A stretch of 64,000 nucleotides of DNA from JBJMLO01 sp045805265 (GCA_045805265.1 JBJMLO010000006.1:1-64000); one strand, 5' to 3'. Shown: positions 1-9,603, counted from the stretch's first letter. Translations and numbers: made by a program. The notes: a model not told the origin generated them from the letters alone.

Positions 1-243
1 GTTGTCGACCACGCCCACGTAGAAGTTGTAGAAGCCGCTGGGCAGCCGGAACCTCCGGGTGTCGGCCCCGCCACGAGCACGTCGCACCGCGGCCCGCGCG
101 GTCGCCGGCGCCAGGACGTCGGCATAGGAAACCGCGGCCGCCGCGGAGATCCCCGCAGTCAGCAGCCCCCGCATGAACACCCGCCGGCCGATGGCGCCGT
201 CGAGATAGCTCCGAACCAGCTCGCCTCGCTCCTCGCGTCCCAT
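1..243 (-). CDS. Tat-exported protein, partial (C-terminus off window)
   Basis: Only the first 81 codons lie in the window; the gene runs off the left edge. It begins with ATG at 243. The N-terminus has a twin-arginine-like motif (GRRVFMRGLL, residues about 19-28), then an alanine-rich hydrophobic stretch and a probable cleavage region near ATARA, so export by the Tat route is likely. The last visible residues (YNFYVGVVDN) would suit the start of a cupredoxin-like domain, but too little is visible to assign a function. It is divergent from the nitroreductase gene at 417. Confidence 0.55.
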   Translation of the reverse strand, partial: MGREERGELVRSYLDGAIGRRVFMRGLLTAGISAAAAVSYADVLAPATARAAVRRARGGADTRRFRLPSGFYNFYVGVVDN

Positions 244-416
244 GATTCCCTCCCCACAGCGACAGCGAGGCCGAGCGTAGGCCAGGGAGCATGCCCGCAA
301 GAGGGACGATGTGTCGCGGAAGCGGCCGGGTGGCAGCGTCCCGCCCCCGGCCGATCGGAGAGGCGCCCGATCCCAGTTACCGTAGGCCGAGCCGATGAAG
401 ACCCCCCCCGGAAGAT

Positions 417-832
417 GTGTTCGACAGTCCGAGCGGCTGGGTGGCCGCTCACATCCGCCGCTACGTCGAGACCGACGGCGAGGACGGCCACGAGTGGCGG
501 GGCGTGAACACGCTCCTGCTGACCACCCGACGCCGGAAGTCCGGCAAGCTCCGCCGCACGGCCCTGATCTACGGCCGCGACGGCGACCGCTACCTGGTGG
601 TGGCCTCCCAAGGGGCGCGAAGCGCAACCCAGCCTGGTACCTCAACCTGACCAAGAACCCCGACGTCGAGCTACAGGTCGGCCCCGACAAGTTCCCAGCC
701 AGAGCCCGCACGGCAACCCCGGAGGAGAAGCCCAAGCTCTGGCAGATCATGACCTCGATCTGGCCCGACTATGACCAATACCAAGCCAGGTGCGAGCGAG
801 ACATCCCGGTCGTGATCCTGCAGCCCCTCTAA
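417..832 (+). pseudogene. F420-type (DDN family) nitroreductase, frameshifted
   Basis: The two halves of a deazaflavin-dependent nitroreductase/quinone reductase family protein lie in different frames. The N-terminal half starts at GTG 417 and includes the family stretch around KSGKLRRTALIYGRDGDRYLVVAS. The C-terminal half (NPAWYLNLTKNPDVELQVG and beyond) is in another frame and ends at 832. One missing G in the G-run near 612-616 restores the expected order. The family reduces quinones or nitro compounds with coenzyme F420 and is mainly actinobacterial. The lesion may be real decay or a base-calling error in the G-run. Confidence 0.7.
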
Positions 833-1227
833 CCCGCATGATCTGGGTAGCGGGAATGGCGCCGGCTCGGTCACCGCCGCGGTCTAAAGTACTAGCCCTC
901 CGGATCAGCTTGCAACGAGCGGCAGTTACCCGAGTACCCCGAAGAGATCGTCACCCCCCAGCGACGCGCCAGGGCGGTTCGAGTCCACGAAGGCTGTGGA
1001 TAGCCGGAGGAGGTCGCGCTGGCAGCTCTGAGTTGATCTAGGAATGCCAGGTCTGATTGTCGCTGCGTCCCGAACTTGACTGGTGGCCAGGCACAGGGAC
1101 GCCGATGGCCTCGAGAGAGCCAGACGCGCCCAGCGAGGAGTCAGGCGGGAGCAGTTCGCATTCACTCTCTGCAAGGCCAATAATGCCCTTCCAGATGGCA
1201 GGTCGTAGCGTTAGAAGGAGTCCAGCA
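833..1227. other. Non-coding stretch at left edge of island
   Basis: About 395 bases between the nitroreductase remnant and the first island gene. I see no convincing coding region, tRNA, long inverted repeat or copy of the recQ 5' end missing at 25.6 kb. It should contain the left boundary of the island, but I cannot place the junction. Confidence 0.4.
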
Positions 1228-2562
1228 ATGCGCGAGCCATTCGATGCGCGGTGGGTGCCGTGGATGGGGAGGGATTACCAAGAGCCAGACTTAGTCTTGG
1301 GGTCATCGATGCTTCGGTGGGTTCTAACCTGGGATTGGGTCCACCGAAGAGTTGAGAGTGTGCACTTCTTGGCTACAAGTAGAGTCAGGAGAAGAGCGAG
1401 TCTTGATTTTACTCTTCCCAGTGGCCGTACCCGTTTTCCTGCTGTTCCAACTCTAGTTCCACTCGCCCTCGTCCGGAAGGGCCCAGCGGTAGATCTCGAT
1501 GTCCGTGACGAGTCGGCCTGTGCCGTGCCGGTTCTCACTCGCGAGGAAAACTCGTGGGTAGCATGGTCATCGTTGCTCGCACTCGCTGAGGCGGTACCCG
1601 GCAAGAGTGCGATGCCACACGATGACTTGGATGCCGTCTACAAGGCGCTAAGAACCCTTGCCCGTGCAGATGAACCCGAAGCCACACGCGAACTGAATAC
1701 CCTTATCAACCGCGGGCGAGATGTATGGCCTCTGGGCGACGTGATGGGGCAAGTCTTCGAGAAGTTCGCCACAGATCTGAGTCGGAGTTATCTTCTCTTG
1801 GTGCCCATCGAGCAGAATCCGGGGGCACGCCGAATATTGAAGTATGCCTACGATATGTCCCTGGTGGAGAGCCTGCCTAGCAGCTGGCGGCAGCGTACCG
1901 CCTGGGCGCTCGGGTGGTCACCCGCCAACTTTGTTTCCGACATCAGTGGCGCTGCGACTGCCGGTAGCTATCACCTGGATTTTCACGCACCGGAGGGTTT
2001 GGAATGTGTCACAGTGAATGTCCATGTTCAGACCCGGCTCAACATGCCGGTCGCTCGAAGTGCTGGATCGAGCGCGGTGATGCATATTGAACTCGCCAAT
2101 TGCCCTGCGGATGCCCTGGCGACGGCTAGGGTTGGCCTTCGCGTTCCGACCAGGGGGGCCCTTCGTTTGGCAATGTTGGTAGTGTTGATCACCGCGGTTG
2201 GGCTGTGGCTGGCCGCTGCTTTTCCTACTGCAATCGCCCGTATGCAAGAGGATAGCGAAACCGCTGCCGTCATTCTTCTGGCGTTCCTTGGATTCAGTTC
2301 AGTATATGTGAGTCGTCCGGAGGAACACAGCCTGGTCGGCCGGTTGAGCGCGGGAGTTCGCGGTGGGACTGCCCTCGCTGCCTTGGCCGCCTTTGGGGCG
2401 GCAGCCTCTTTGGCGGTCACGCCCAGGGACGCCATGCTTCAGGGACTCTGGTTCGGGTTCGCGGGGGCAGCCACTCTGGCAGTCGCGCTGGTGGGGACGG
2501 CCTACCGCGGGGGTATGCGTCGGCCTAGAATCCCTGCTGGTCCCTGGCGCCCCAACGGGTAA
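1228..2562 (+). CDS. Unknown protein with four C-terminal membrane helices
   Basis: The start at ATG 1228 is preceded by AAGGAG at 1215-1220, seven bases upstream; this is better than the more upstream in-frame start. The 444-aa product has a soluble N-terminal region of about 310 residues with no motif I recognise, then four hydrophobic segments at roughly residues 314-338, 346-362, 380-398 and 406-424, and a short basic tail. It is separated by three bases from the next gene, so the two are probably translated together. Base composition is less extreme than in the catabolic operon, fitting an acquired region. A membrane effector or sensor paired with the downstream nuclease-like protein is possible but is inference. 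Confidence 0.6.
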   Translation: MREPFDARWVPWMGRDYQEPDLVLGSSMLRWVLTWDWVHRRVESVHFLATSRVRRRASLDFTLPSGRTRFPAVPTLVPLALVRKGPAVDLDVRDESACAVPVLTREENSWVAWSSLLALAEAVPGKSAMPHDDLDAVYKALRTLARADEPEATRELNTLINRGRDVWPLGDVMGQVFEKFATDLSRSYLLLVPIEQNPGARRILKYAYDMSLVESLPSSWRQRTAWALGWSPANFVSDISGAATAGSYHLDFHAPEGLECVTVNVHVQTRLNMPVARSAGSSAVMHIELANCPADALATARVGLRVPTRGALRLAMLVVLITAVGLWLAAAFPTAIARMQEDSETAAVILLAFLGFSSVYVSRPEEHSLVGRLSAGVRGGTALAALAAFGAAASLAVTPRDAMLQGLWFGFAGAATLAVALVGTAYRGGMRRPRIPAGPWRPNG

Positions 2563-2565
2563 ACT

Positions 2566-3114
2566 ATGGGACGCATGGCTAGTAGACACCGGGGTGGTAA
2601 GGGAGTGGACTTCAGGCCCGACTTCTTCATTGGTGCCTTGGAGGCGCGCCAGGCGCCTGTAGGCGAGTTCTCAGATGGGGCTCAGGTTCGCGAGGCCCTT
2701 GAGTCCGCACTGGAGGGGGCCTTCGAGCAAACAGCCATTCACGAAATTCGCAGGCGACTTGAAGCATCGAACTGGGTGGTGGAGTCGATGGCTAGAGAGG
2801 GCGCCGACGCGAAACACGCGGACCTGATAGCCCAATCCCCTACGGGTCATCGCCGTTGGGTGGCGGAGCTTAAAGTGGGTCGCCCTGACGAGCCGCCGTC
2901 TGAAGGCTGGCTCCATCAGCTGATCCGCTATGTTTCCTCTGTCAGGCCCCGGGATGAACACACAAGGGTGATTCTTCTAACCGATAGAAGGCTTAGCCCA
3001 GAGTTTGAGCAGGCTGCCAGGGCCGCCAATATCCAACTCGTTCCGGTCAGAGGAGATACTAAAGAAATCGCCGACGCTGCAATCCGAGCGTTCGCTTCCT
3101 CTGATAGGGAGTGA
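2566..3114 (+). CDS. PD-(D/E)XK-like nuclease candidate
   Basis: A 182-aa protein starting three bases after the stop of the upstream membrane protein gene. Around residues 84-105 it has an aspartate in a hydrophobic strand (HADLIAQ) followed, about 15 residues later, by a second strand ending AELKVG. This is the D...ExK arrangement of the PD-(D/E)XK nuclease fold. A later stretch (TRVILLTDRRLSPEFEQAARAAN) looks like the alternating strand and helix that follow in the same fold. I do not recognise a named family. With its partner it could be a small two-gene defence module at the edge of the island. Confidence 0.45.
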   Translation: MGRMASRHRGGKGVDFRPDFFIGALEARQAPVGEFSDGAQVREALESALEGAFEQTAIHEIRRRLEASNWVVESMAREGADAKHADLIAQSPTGHRRWVAELKVGRPDEPPSEGWLHQLIRYVSSVRPRDEHTRVILLTDRRLSPEFEQAARAANIQLVPVRGDTKEIADAAIRAFASSDRE

Positions 3115-3286
3115 TCTACGGGGTCCAATGCCGTCTCCGGTGATCCTCAGACTCTAGACGGACAGCGTGGTCGGACCGACGTTAACTGGCTCACCGCCAC
3201 CACACCCTTCGTTTGAGGTCGGAGGAACGCCGCGTCGCAGGAACAATCGACGGTGGGACAGTCATAACCTAGCCACCTTCGAGGCG

Positions 3287-4018
3287 TCAGCCATCGGGGA
3301 CAAGCGACTGGTCATCTCTGCGAGAGACGAAGATCACTCGCCTCGTGTCGACTGCCTTTACTCTCCACCCTGCCTCGAGCCATGCCCTTGCCTGCGTGTG
3401 CGACGTGTTGTTTGCCCACCATGCCCGATGTCGTCGTGCCGAGGCGGGGAGGCCTCCCACCAAGTCATCCAATTCCTCCACGCGTAATTCACATGACGTG
3501 CCCACCTGATTGGCGAGCCAGATTGCCAACGGCGTGTACTTCCCAGCGGCGGACTTGGCATTCGACCGGAAGACATTTGCCCGCTGGTGTCGGACACCGA
3601 CTGCGTAGAAGGCCTGCTGTTGGAAAAGTCCCAGTCCCTCCACCGGCCGCACGACCTTGGCACCTAACGATTTCAAACCTTCGCTGAGGCCGAAGTCGAG
3701 GTAACTGGAGCCGGCGTGGATCTCGAATGTCCGACCGTCCAGCCTTCCAAGCCGGGTCTGGAGCTCAGCCACGATGCGTCGGCTCCACGCTCGCCGCTCC
3801 TTCGCTGAGACATGGTCCAGCGTAACGTCATACGGCTCGAGCACCTGCCCCGGGGCCACGAGCCCGTGCTTCGCAGACAAGATGAACCAGGAATGACATG
3901 TTCGTTCGACGTACGCCCGACGGCCCCGGAAGAGCGATGAGGTGTAGAGGTCTCGCGCCGGGGCAGCGTTCGGCAGCTTCGTCTTCACGCACCCGACGAG
4001 GCCAATGCGCTCAGTCAT
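3287..4018 (-). CDS. DUF6884-like protein with C-terminal DUF7662-like region
   Basis: The 243-aa product begins MTERIGLVGCVKTKL and continues with a YTSSLF...SAKHGL...EPYD pattern, which matches my memory of the DUF6884 family. From about residue 160 there is a second region (KYTPLAIWLANQ ... LPASARRHRAWWANN ... AWLEAGWRV) typical of a small domain found in restriction-type loci. Its ATG overlaps the stop of the GIY-YIG gene by four bases. It is the last gene of the DISARM-direction operon; a convergent gene ends at 3114. The biochemical activity is unknown to me. Confidence 0.6.
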   Translation of the reverse strand: MTERIGLVGCVKTKLPNAAPARDLYTSSLFRGRRAYVERTCHSWFILSAKHGLVAPGQVLEPYDVTLDHVSAKERRAWSRRIVAELQTRLGRLDGRTFEIHAGSSYLDFGLSEGLKSLGAKVVRPVEGLGLFQQQAFYAVGVRHQRANVFRSNAKSAAGKYTPLAIWLANQVGTSCELRVEELDDLVGGLPASARRHRAWWANNTSHTQARAWLEAGWRVKAVDTRRVIFVSRRDDQSLVPDG

Positions 4019-4899
4019 GTCTGGTGTAGGCGTACCGCGCTTCCGTCTCGGTCGAACAGCTGCCCGTAATTCCGGGTCCTACCGTGGATCTGGAACGCAG
4101 TGACCGCCGATCCGTCGCGCTTGCTGTAGCGACCGCGAGCGTTCACGGCATCAGCGAGTTCCTGCGTCGTCATCCAGTGATTTCGGCGCTCGCGAAGGAT
4201 GTCAGCGATCTCAACGTGAAGCGTGACGCTGCGGGGGCCAGTTTCTGTTCCGACTGGACCGTTCGAGTGTTCGCCCCCACCACTCCGATCACCCTCCTGA
4301 ACCGATCCCGCGTACAGCCTGGCCCTCAAGGCGTTGAGGCGGGCACGCAGGGGCGTTGGGGACATCCCCCGGAGGTTCAGCGGTGGATCGAGCCGGCCGA
4401 GAACGCGATGCTCCAGATCCTCGAGCGCATCTCGGCTCGGGTAACCGAACACCGCCACGCTGAGGTGCGACCGTATCCACGCGCTCAATCGCTCCTCATC
4501 CCCAGGCGAAAGCCGCTTCGGTCCGATCGGGGTGAGGTCCATTGCAGACCTCAAGGCCGAGGCGAGCGTAAGCCGGAAGGTGGATCCGTAGATGTTGCCA
4601 CCCAGATGTTGGGTGCTGATCCGACTTCCAAGCGTGGCGGCGCTCCGCGTGGCGGAGGGCCATTTGGTCGCTCCCGCCTGTCCCGCGTAAATTCTGCCGG
4701 GGTCCACGAGGATGCCGAGGCCGGTGGACAGTTCGTCCGCACCCTCGTCGTCGACCCACCACGAGTACAAGCCGGCCTCATGGAGTCCACTGAGGTCGCA
4801 TGGGAACTGGGCCGCCTCCACGATGCGGGGATGGAGGTCGAGCTCATTGAGCGCATTGATGACGTCATCGTCTCTACAGTTCCTCAACCTGCTATCCAT
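4015..4899 (-). CDS. GIY-YIG nuclease with C-terminal winged-helix-like region
   Basis: I chose ATG 4899 because the reading frame further upstream lies inside the preceding PLD gene, and a purine-rich site (GGGAGG) sits about ten bases before it. The 294-aa protein carries GIY-YIG signatures near residues 30-100: AGLYSWWV, then GRIYAGQAG, then LGSRIS...YGSTFRLTLA. The last 60 residues (MTTQELADAVNARGRYSKRDG...FQIHGRTRNYGQLF) resemble a winged helix often seen in restriction proteins. The gene overlaps the DUF6884-like gene by four bases and follows the PLD gene with a 76-base gap, so all three are probably one functional unit. Confidence 0.7.
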   Translation of the reverse strand: MDSRLRNCRDDDVINALNELDLHPRIVEAAQFPCDLSGLHEAGLYSWWVDDEGADELSTGLGILVDPGRIYAGQAGATKWPSATRSAATLGSRISTQHLGGNIYGSTFRLTLASALRSAMDLTPIGPKRLSPGDEERLSAWIRSHLSVAVFGYPSRDALEDLEHRVLGRLDPPLNLRGMSPTPLRARLNALRARLYAGSVQEGDRSGGGEHSNGPVGTETGPRSVTLHVEIADILRERRNHWMTTQELADAVNARGRYSKRDGSAVTAFQIHGRTRNYGQLFDRDGSAVRLHQT

Positions 4900-4975
4900 C
4901 CTTCTCGTTCCTCCCGCCTGTAGGCCCATCCCGGGGCTCACCGCACGACTTCCCCAGACCCGCTGCATCGAAGCG

Positions 4976-7891
4976 TCAGGCAACCGCACCGGAGGCCTCC
5001 GCTGGGACCAAGTTCGAGAGTGAGGTGATCGAGACGTCCCAGGGCGACTCGACTGTGGGCAATTTCGGTACGCGTATCTCGTCCGAGTACAGATCCGGCA
5101 GCCACTGAATCTCGCCGGAGTCTCGGTCGTATAGCAGCCAGGAGCGTCCGGCGTGAACACGGTAGCGAGGACCGGGGTCCACAATGGCAAAACGAGCCAT
5201 CACCATCAAGGCTGTCTCAAGGTCGATCGAAAGGAGACCATCGACCTCGAGATCTTGAGTGACTACCTGCCTGCCCTCGGGACCGAGAAGAATTCGACGT
5301 ACGTGAACGTTCAGCTGCTTGGCCCCAAGGAGGCCGGCGACATCCTGCTGAAGCTCGGCCGACGTCGTGAATCGTGCCAGGTCGCGAAGTTCCGACACCA
5401 GTCGGTCAGCGGTGGGCGGTACGGGCCAGTACCCATATTCACCTGCAGCGAGGTCCCCGGCGATGGCGGTCGCATCACGGATCAGGTTCATCTCGGACGA
5501 CACGAGTTTCGTCCATGATGGGTGAACGAGGATGGCCCGGGCGACATCCCGCATTCCCTTCCGCTCCTGGATGAGATCATATGACGGGTCGAGCTCGTCC
5601 GAGCGCGTCAACGCGCTGCATCCGGCCAGGTCGACCAGAAGTCGCACGGCGAGATGCCGGTCGATGAACGCTGACGTCACCAGCACGCGGTCGCGCTCTG
5701 GAAGATTGCTCAGCCATCCCGCACTGGCACTTCCGGAAAGTCCCCAAACGAAGCCGTGAGTCTCGGCTTGAGCGTGCACCAGAAACTTCGTGAAGTCGAA
5801 GTTCAGCCACGGTTGCCGGTGGAGCCTCTGGAGCACGTGGGAGAAGATCTCGTAGTTGCCCGACAATACGGCTGTCCCCACGAGCTCCTGCCACGCGGGG
5901 CTTCGGAGCCCAGTGAGATAACGATCCATGAAGTTCCGCCAGTGCACTCGGAGTCTGGCCGCCTGGCTCCATCGCCGCTCCACTTCGTCCTCGAGCTCCT
6001 CGATGTCGACAGACGCTTCGTCCTCCTCCCCAGGCGTCTCGGTCTCCAGATCGCCTTCGAGCAGCGCAGGATCGTCGATATTCGTTTGATCGTCTTCCTG
6101 TGCTGTCCAGTCTGAGGAGAAAGTCACCTGCTTCAGCCGTTCGGGGATCCGGCCAACGATGTCGGCGAAGGCGTCAGTGATCGACCGGAGGGCGAGCTGG
6201 ATGTCCGTGGGCAAGGGACCCGAGCCCGCCTTCGATCCGGCCGCAAGCGCATGGCGGTACTGCCCGATCCGGGGACTGGCGCGTAGAGCCTCGTAGTCGA
6301 CATCGGCGTACGCGATCAGCAGCTGCTCATCGTCCATGTCGGGTTCGAGCGCTGCGACCGGAGGCCTGGCCTCTATCAGCGTGCGCCTGTCGTAGACCAT
6401 GGTCCCTTGGAGTGCCCGAAGAAGCTCCTCCAGCTCGCGATCGTTCTCCAGGGACATCAGCCCCACATCTCGCAATCGCACTGTTGCAGACCTTGCATCC
6501 AGCTGCTCGATCAGGAACGGCTGGTTCACGCAGAAGATGGGGTCCGTGAGCTGTTCGTCGCTCACTTCTGCGGGCGGGGGGCCATCGCCCAAATAGATCG
6601 CCACGGGAACGGCCCGGGAGAACAACTCCTCAACCCCATCAGGAAGACGGAGCGTAAGACGGAGCTGACCCGTTCGGGACGGGTCAAGCTCCGCGTTTAA
6701 GAGGTTCGCGGGAACGAAGGCCGAACCTAGCCGAACCCAGATGTCGGTCGTCTTGTCGAACGAGCCTGCTAGGCGAAACGTGAGCACGTTCCCGTCCCAA
6801 TGAGCTTCCAGAACCCGAATGGCGGTCGCTGGAAGCACGGACGTGATCGGCCTGAGGTCCACATGGAGTTCCGCAGGGTCGCTGACAGGCTCGCCAAGCC
6901 ACAACTCGTCCATGACCGAGCTGAAACTCTCTGCGTCCCCCGTGAGGAGGTTGGTGATCTCAACGTTCCCTTCGGGGATCGTCTTCATCAGCCCCGCCCG
7001 GGACACGTTGGCGGACCCCTGAAGACACACATGCCCGTCCTCAAATCGGGCCAGGATGAACTTCGCATGCACGGGCCGAGAATGATCTCCGCGCGGCCCG
7101 AACGGTCGAACGGTGAGGCGAGGGAACTGCGACATCACTCGGGCCAGAGCCTGTGGGTCGATGCTCGTATGCTTCGGCTGCACGAGAAGGGTCGCAGCTT
7201 CCGGCGTCGTTCGTTCGAGGAGCGACGACAGCGCGGCGCACTCTGGGTCGTGGAACGGGGCGAACAGCAGCAGATCCTCAGGGACGCCTCGCTTTTCGAC
7301 CGCGGCGACGAACTGGTCCAGCAACGACGTGGCCAGCGAGTGGCGCACCGGGCCAAGGGGAGCGATGGCCGAAGTCCGGCCGAGCCATGGGGTCCGAGAC
7401 CAGATCTCCTCGAGGTACCCGCCAGCGAAATCATCGATGAGATGCCGCTCGAGGAGACCGTCGAGGAGCTCCTTCGCTCCAAGAAAGGCGCCCAGCATCG
7501 AGTCATCGTCCTCGGTCAAGTCGTACCGCGTGAACAGCTCGCCGATGGCGCCCCATCCAGTGAGACGAAGGTTCCCGGACCCCACAAGAAGCCGTCCCTG
7601 GGATTCAGCCATGAGGAGGATGAGTTTCGCGTGGGCCACTCCAGATACCGCGACACCTCCCACCACATAACTCCGGTTCAACTGCCGAACCAGTCGACCT
7701 CGAGCCGCTGCCATCTGATGAGCGAGCAGCTGCTCATGGTCTGCGAGAACCAACCGACCACGCGTCTGCCCAAGCTGGGGAAGGACCGCGCGTTCGAAGA
7801 ATCCGAGATCAAGGCCGAATGTCATGAGGACGGCGTGCCGCCACGGGCCTTGAATGGCCTGCGAGAGGTTGATCCTGTCTGGACCGGGCAC
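4976..7891 (-). CDS. Large phospholipase-D-type (double HKD) protein
   Basis: A 971-aa protein with GTG start two bases after the stop of the upstream gene. Two HxK...N motifs are visible: VAHAKLILL with GSGNLRLTG near residues 85-105, and VHAKFILARF with GSANVSRAG near residues 277-300. Two such motifs form one phosphodiesterase active site in the PLD superfamily, which includes nucleases such as BfiI-type enzymes. The remaining 600 residues are not recognised; around residue 600 there is a very acidic segment. It differs from DrmC, which is short and has one motif. The position directly downstream of drmC and one other gene suggests a role in DNA defence. Confidence 0.7.
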   Translation of the reverse strand: MPGPDRINLSQAIQGPWRHAVLMTFGLDLGFFERAVLPQLGQTRGRLVLADHEQLLAHQMAAARGRLVRQLNRSYVVGGVAVSGVAHAKLILLMAESQGRLLVGSGNLRLTGWGAIGELFTRYDLTEDDDSMLGAFLGAKELLDGLLERHLIDDFAGGYLEEIWSRTPWLGRTSAIAPLGPVRHSLATSLLDQFVAAVEKRGVPEDLLLFAPFHDPECAALSSLLERTTPEAATLLVQPKHTSIDPQALARVMSQFPRLTVRPFGPRGDHSRPVHAKFILARFEDGHVCLQGSANVSRAGLMKTIPEGNVEITNLLTGDAESFSSVMDELWLGEPVSDPAELHVDLRPITSVLPATAIRVLEAHWDGNVLTFRLAGSFDKTTDIWVRLGSAFVPANLLNAELDPSRTGQLRLTLRLPDGVEELFSRAVPVAIYLGDGPPPAEVSDEQLTDPIFCVNQPFLIEQLDARSATVRLRDVGLMSLENDRELEELLRALQGTMVYDRRTLIEARPPVAALEPDMDDEQLLIAYADVDYEALRASPRIGQYRHALAAGSKAGSGPLPTDIQLALRSITDAFADIVGRIPERLKQVTFSSDWTAQEDDQTNIDDPALLEGDLETETPGEEDEASVDIEELEDEVERRWSQAARLRVHWRNFMDRYLTGLRSPAWQELVGTAVLSGNYEIFSHVLQRLHRQPWLNFDFTKFLVHAQAETHGFVWGLSGSASAGWLSNLPERDRVLVTSAFIDRHLAVRLLVDLAGCSALTRSDELDPSYDLIQERKGMRDVARAILVHPSWTKLVSSEMNLIRDATAIAGDLAAGEYGYWPVPPTADRLVSELRDLARFTTSAELQQDVAGLLGAKQLNVHVRRILLGPEGRQVVTQDLEVDGLLSIDLETALMVMARFAIVDPGPRYRVHAGRSWLLYDRDSGEIQWLPDLYSDEIRVPKLPTVESPWDVSITSLSNLVPAEASGAVA

Positions 7892-7893
7892 TC

Positions 7894-9603
7894 TCAGCTT
7901 CCCCTCTCCCAGTCGCCCGACCCAAGGAAGCGCTCTCCTTGCGGCGTGAGGAGATGGTCCTGCAGTGCGAGAGGCCCGACAAACCCGAGATCGCTGACGG
8001 TATGAGACAAAGCGTCGAACCTGGCTGAGTTCATTCCAATAGGCCGGGTCCGATCGAAGAACCGAAGAGCGTCTCCCTCTTGAACGAATCGGTAGGTGTT
8101 GAAGGGCAATTTGGATCCAGCGACCCTGAGATGTTGCGCGATAACGTAGTCTTGGAGAAGCCAGCCGGCCGCGTCGCCGACTGATGCCTGCTCCTCAACG
8201 CGCCGCCTCAATGAGGAGACGAAGCCGTCGAAGCTCAGACGCTGAATGCCGCCTACGCGAGCGTAGGACCAGTCGTCGCGATACTCGAGTGGGCGGTAAT
8301 CGAACCGGGTAGCGGTGAGCAGCATGAGAGCGAGACATGCGGTCGCAAGGATTTCAGGCTCCGCGGACCCACGTCCGGTGACCACGTAGAGCGCCCACTC
8401 GGAGAGATCCGCGTCCAGGGCGAAGGATCGATCGGCCCACCCGGCGTCCTCGGCCGGGGGAATGACAGGCTCGCCCGCCAGTTCCCGGAGGCTTCGGATG
8501 CACGTACTGAGCTTGTCCTCAGCGCGCATGCTCGGCGTGACCCCGTCGAGGGACTCCGCAAGGCCGTCCGGGTCCAGCGACGCCACCAGCGCTTCTACGG
8601 CCTCGCGGACCGGGATCGGACGAGCGTCGCCGCCGCGCCCAAGACCCCAATCGACGAGCCACCTCCAGAGGCCTTCAAGGGCATAGGCGTAGAACTCGCG
8701 CGCCTGGTAGAGGCGCCACCGCCGCCATGTGTCGACGATCCCGAGCTGGTTGGGTGGCGACGGGAGCTCACTCGTTGCCCGCCAGACGGCCCCGGATTCT
8801 GCCTCGCCGTAGTAGATGAGCTGCCGATAGGAGGCCTGATCGACAGGAAAGGAAGCAGTGGCGGCGGCGAGGTCGAGCAACATGCGAAGGGAGCTTCGCC
8901 GTCCAGCCGCACTCGCTGGCGGTCCGCCGCGAAGAACGACCTCCCTTACGAGGTCAAGGTCTGGAACGTCGCCCCGAAGGCGACAGAGACACGCCGTTTC
9001 TCCCAATTCCGTGACGGCCGCCTCCGGAACACGCTCGGCTTGGAAGTATCGCTTCCAGTACCGGGTCGCGCTGATGCGCTGACGGAAGGCGTCAGCCAGT
9101 TGCTTGCCGAGTTCGGTGGGGAGATCAACTGGGTAGTCCGTGTCCTGGTGCAGGTAGACCAACCCCATCGATGCCATTATGGAGCGGTAGTACAGGCCGT
9201 AGCCTCCCAGGGGGTTCTTGATGTAGTCCACGTCGGTCGAGTAGCCGCCCGGAGGCGGCTGTGCGGCCAGTGCCGCCGTCTTCCCTGACCCGACGATCGC
9301 ACCGAACTGGCCTCCGTACTCTGGGTGGTCGCAGGTGTTGCACGCGATCGAAAAGATCAACTCCTTCGATCGGTAGAACTCCCGCCAAGAGGCGCGGGTT
9401 CGCGGGAGATCATCCCGGCGCCAGAACTCGTCGAGGACGAACGAGTAGAAACTGTGGTACCCCGGATGAACCGTCTGAACGAATAGATCCGGAGACAGAT
9501 TGACAAGAATTCGCTGGTTCGAGACCGAACCGAGTCCAAGATGGTCGAGTCCCGAGGTCTGCTCGCGCAACTCCGTTGTCCATTGGGGAACCGGATCAGC
9601 CAT
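7894..9603 (-). CDS. Unknown protein of extended DISARM operon
   Basis: I chose ATG 9603, nine bases after a GGAG site; a GTG two codons earlier is the alternative. The 569-aa product has no domain I can name. The N-terminus (LDHLGLGSVSNQ...FVQTVHPGYHSFYSFVLDEFWRR) weakly recalls DUF6361-type proteins. A stretch AIVGSGKT near residue 110 fits a Walker A pattern, but no Walker B follows, so I do not call it an ATPase. It lies about 90 bases after drmC and two bases before the PLD gene, in the same direction, so it is probably cotranscribed with both. Confidence 0.5.
   Translation of the reverse strand: MADPVPQWTTELREQTSGLDHLGLGSVSNQRILVNLSPDLFVQTVHPGYHSFYSFVLDEFWRRDDLPRTRASWREFYRSKELIFSIACNTCDHPEYGGQFGAIVGSGKTAALAAQPPPGGYSTDVDYIKNPLGGYGLYYRSIMASMGLVYLHQDTDYPVDLPTELGKQLADAFRQRISATRYWKRYFQAERVPEAAVTELGETACLCRLRGDVPDLDLVREVVLRGGPPASAAGRRSSLRMLLDLAAATASFPVDQASYRQLIYYGEAESGAVWRATSELPSPPNQLGIVDTWRRWRLYQAREFYAYALEGLWRWLVDWGLGRGGDARPIPVREAVEALVASLDPDGLAESLDGVTPSMRAEDKLSTCIRSLRELAGEPVIPPAEDAGWADRSFALDADLSEWALYVVTGRGSAEPEILATACLALMLLTATRFDYRPLEYRDDWSYARVGGIQRLSFDGFVSSLRRRVEEQASVGDAAGWLLQDYVIAQHLRVAGSKLPFNTYRFVQEGDALRFFDRTRPIGMNSARFDALSHTVSDLGFVGPLALQDHLLTPQGERFLGSGDWERGS

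Noticed and set aside
833..1227. tRNA or integrase attachment site at the left island edge
   Set aside because: No cloverleaf-forming sequence and no repeat of the right-edge sequence at 25.57-25.61 kb could be found.
7894..9603. ATPase based on the GSGKT string
   Set aside because: No Walker B or other ATPase motifs follow and the string lies in a context unlike P-loop folds.
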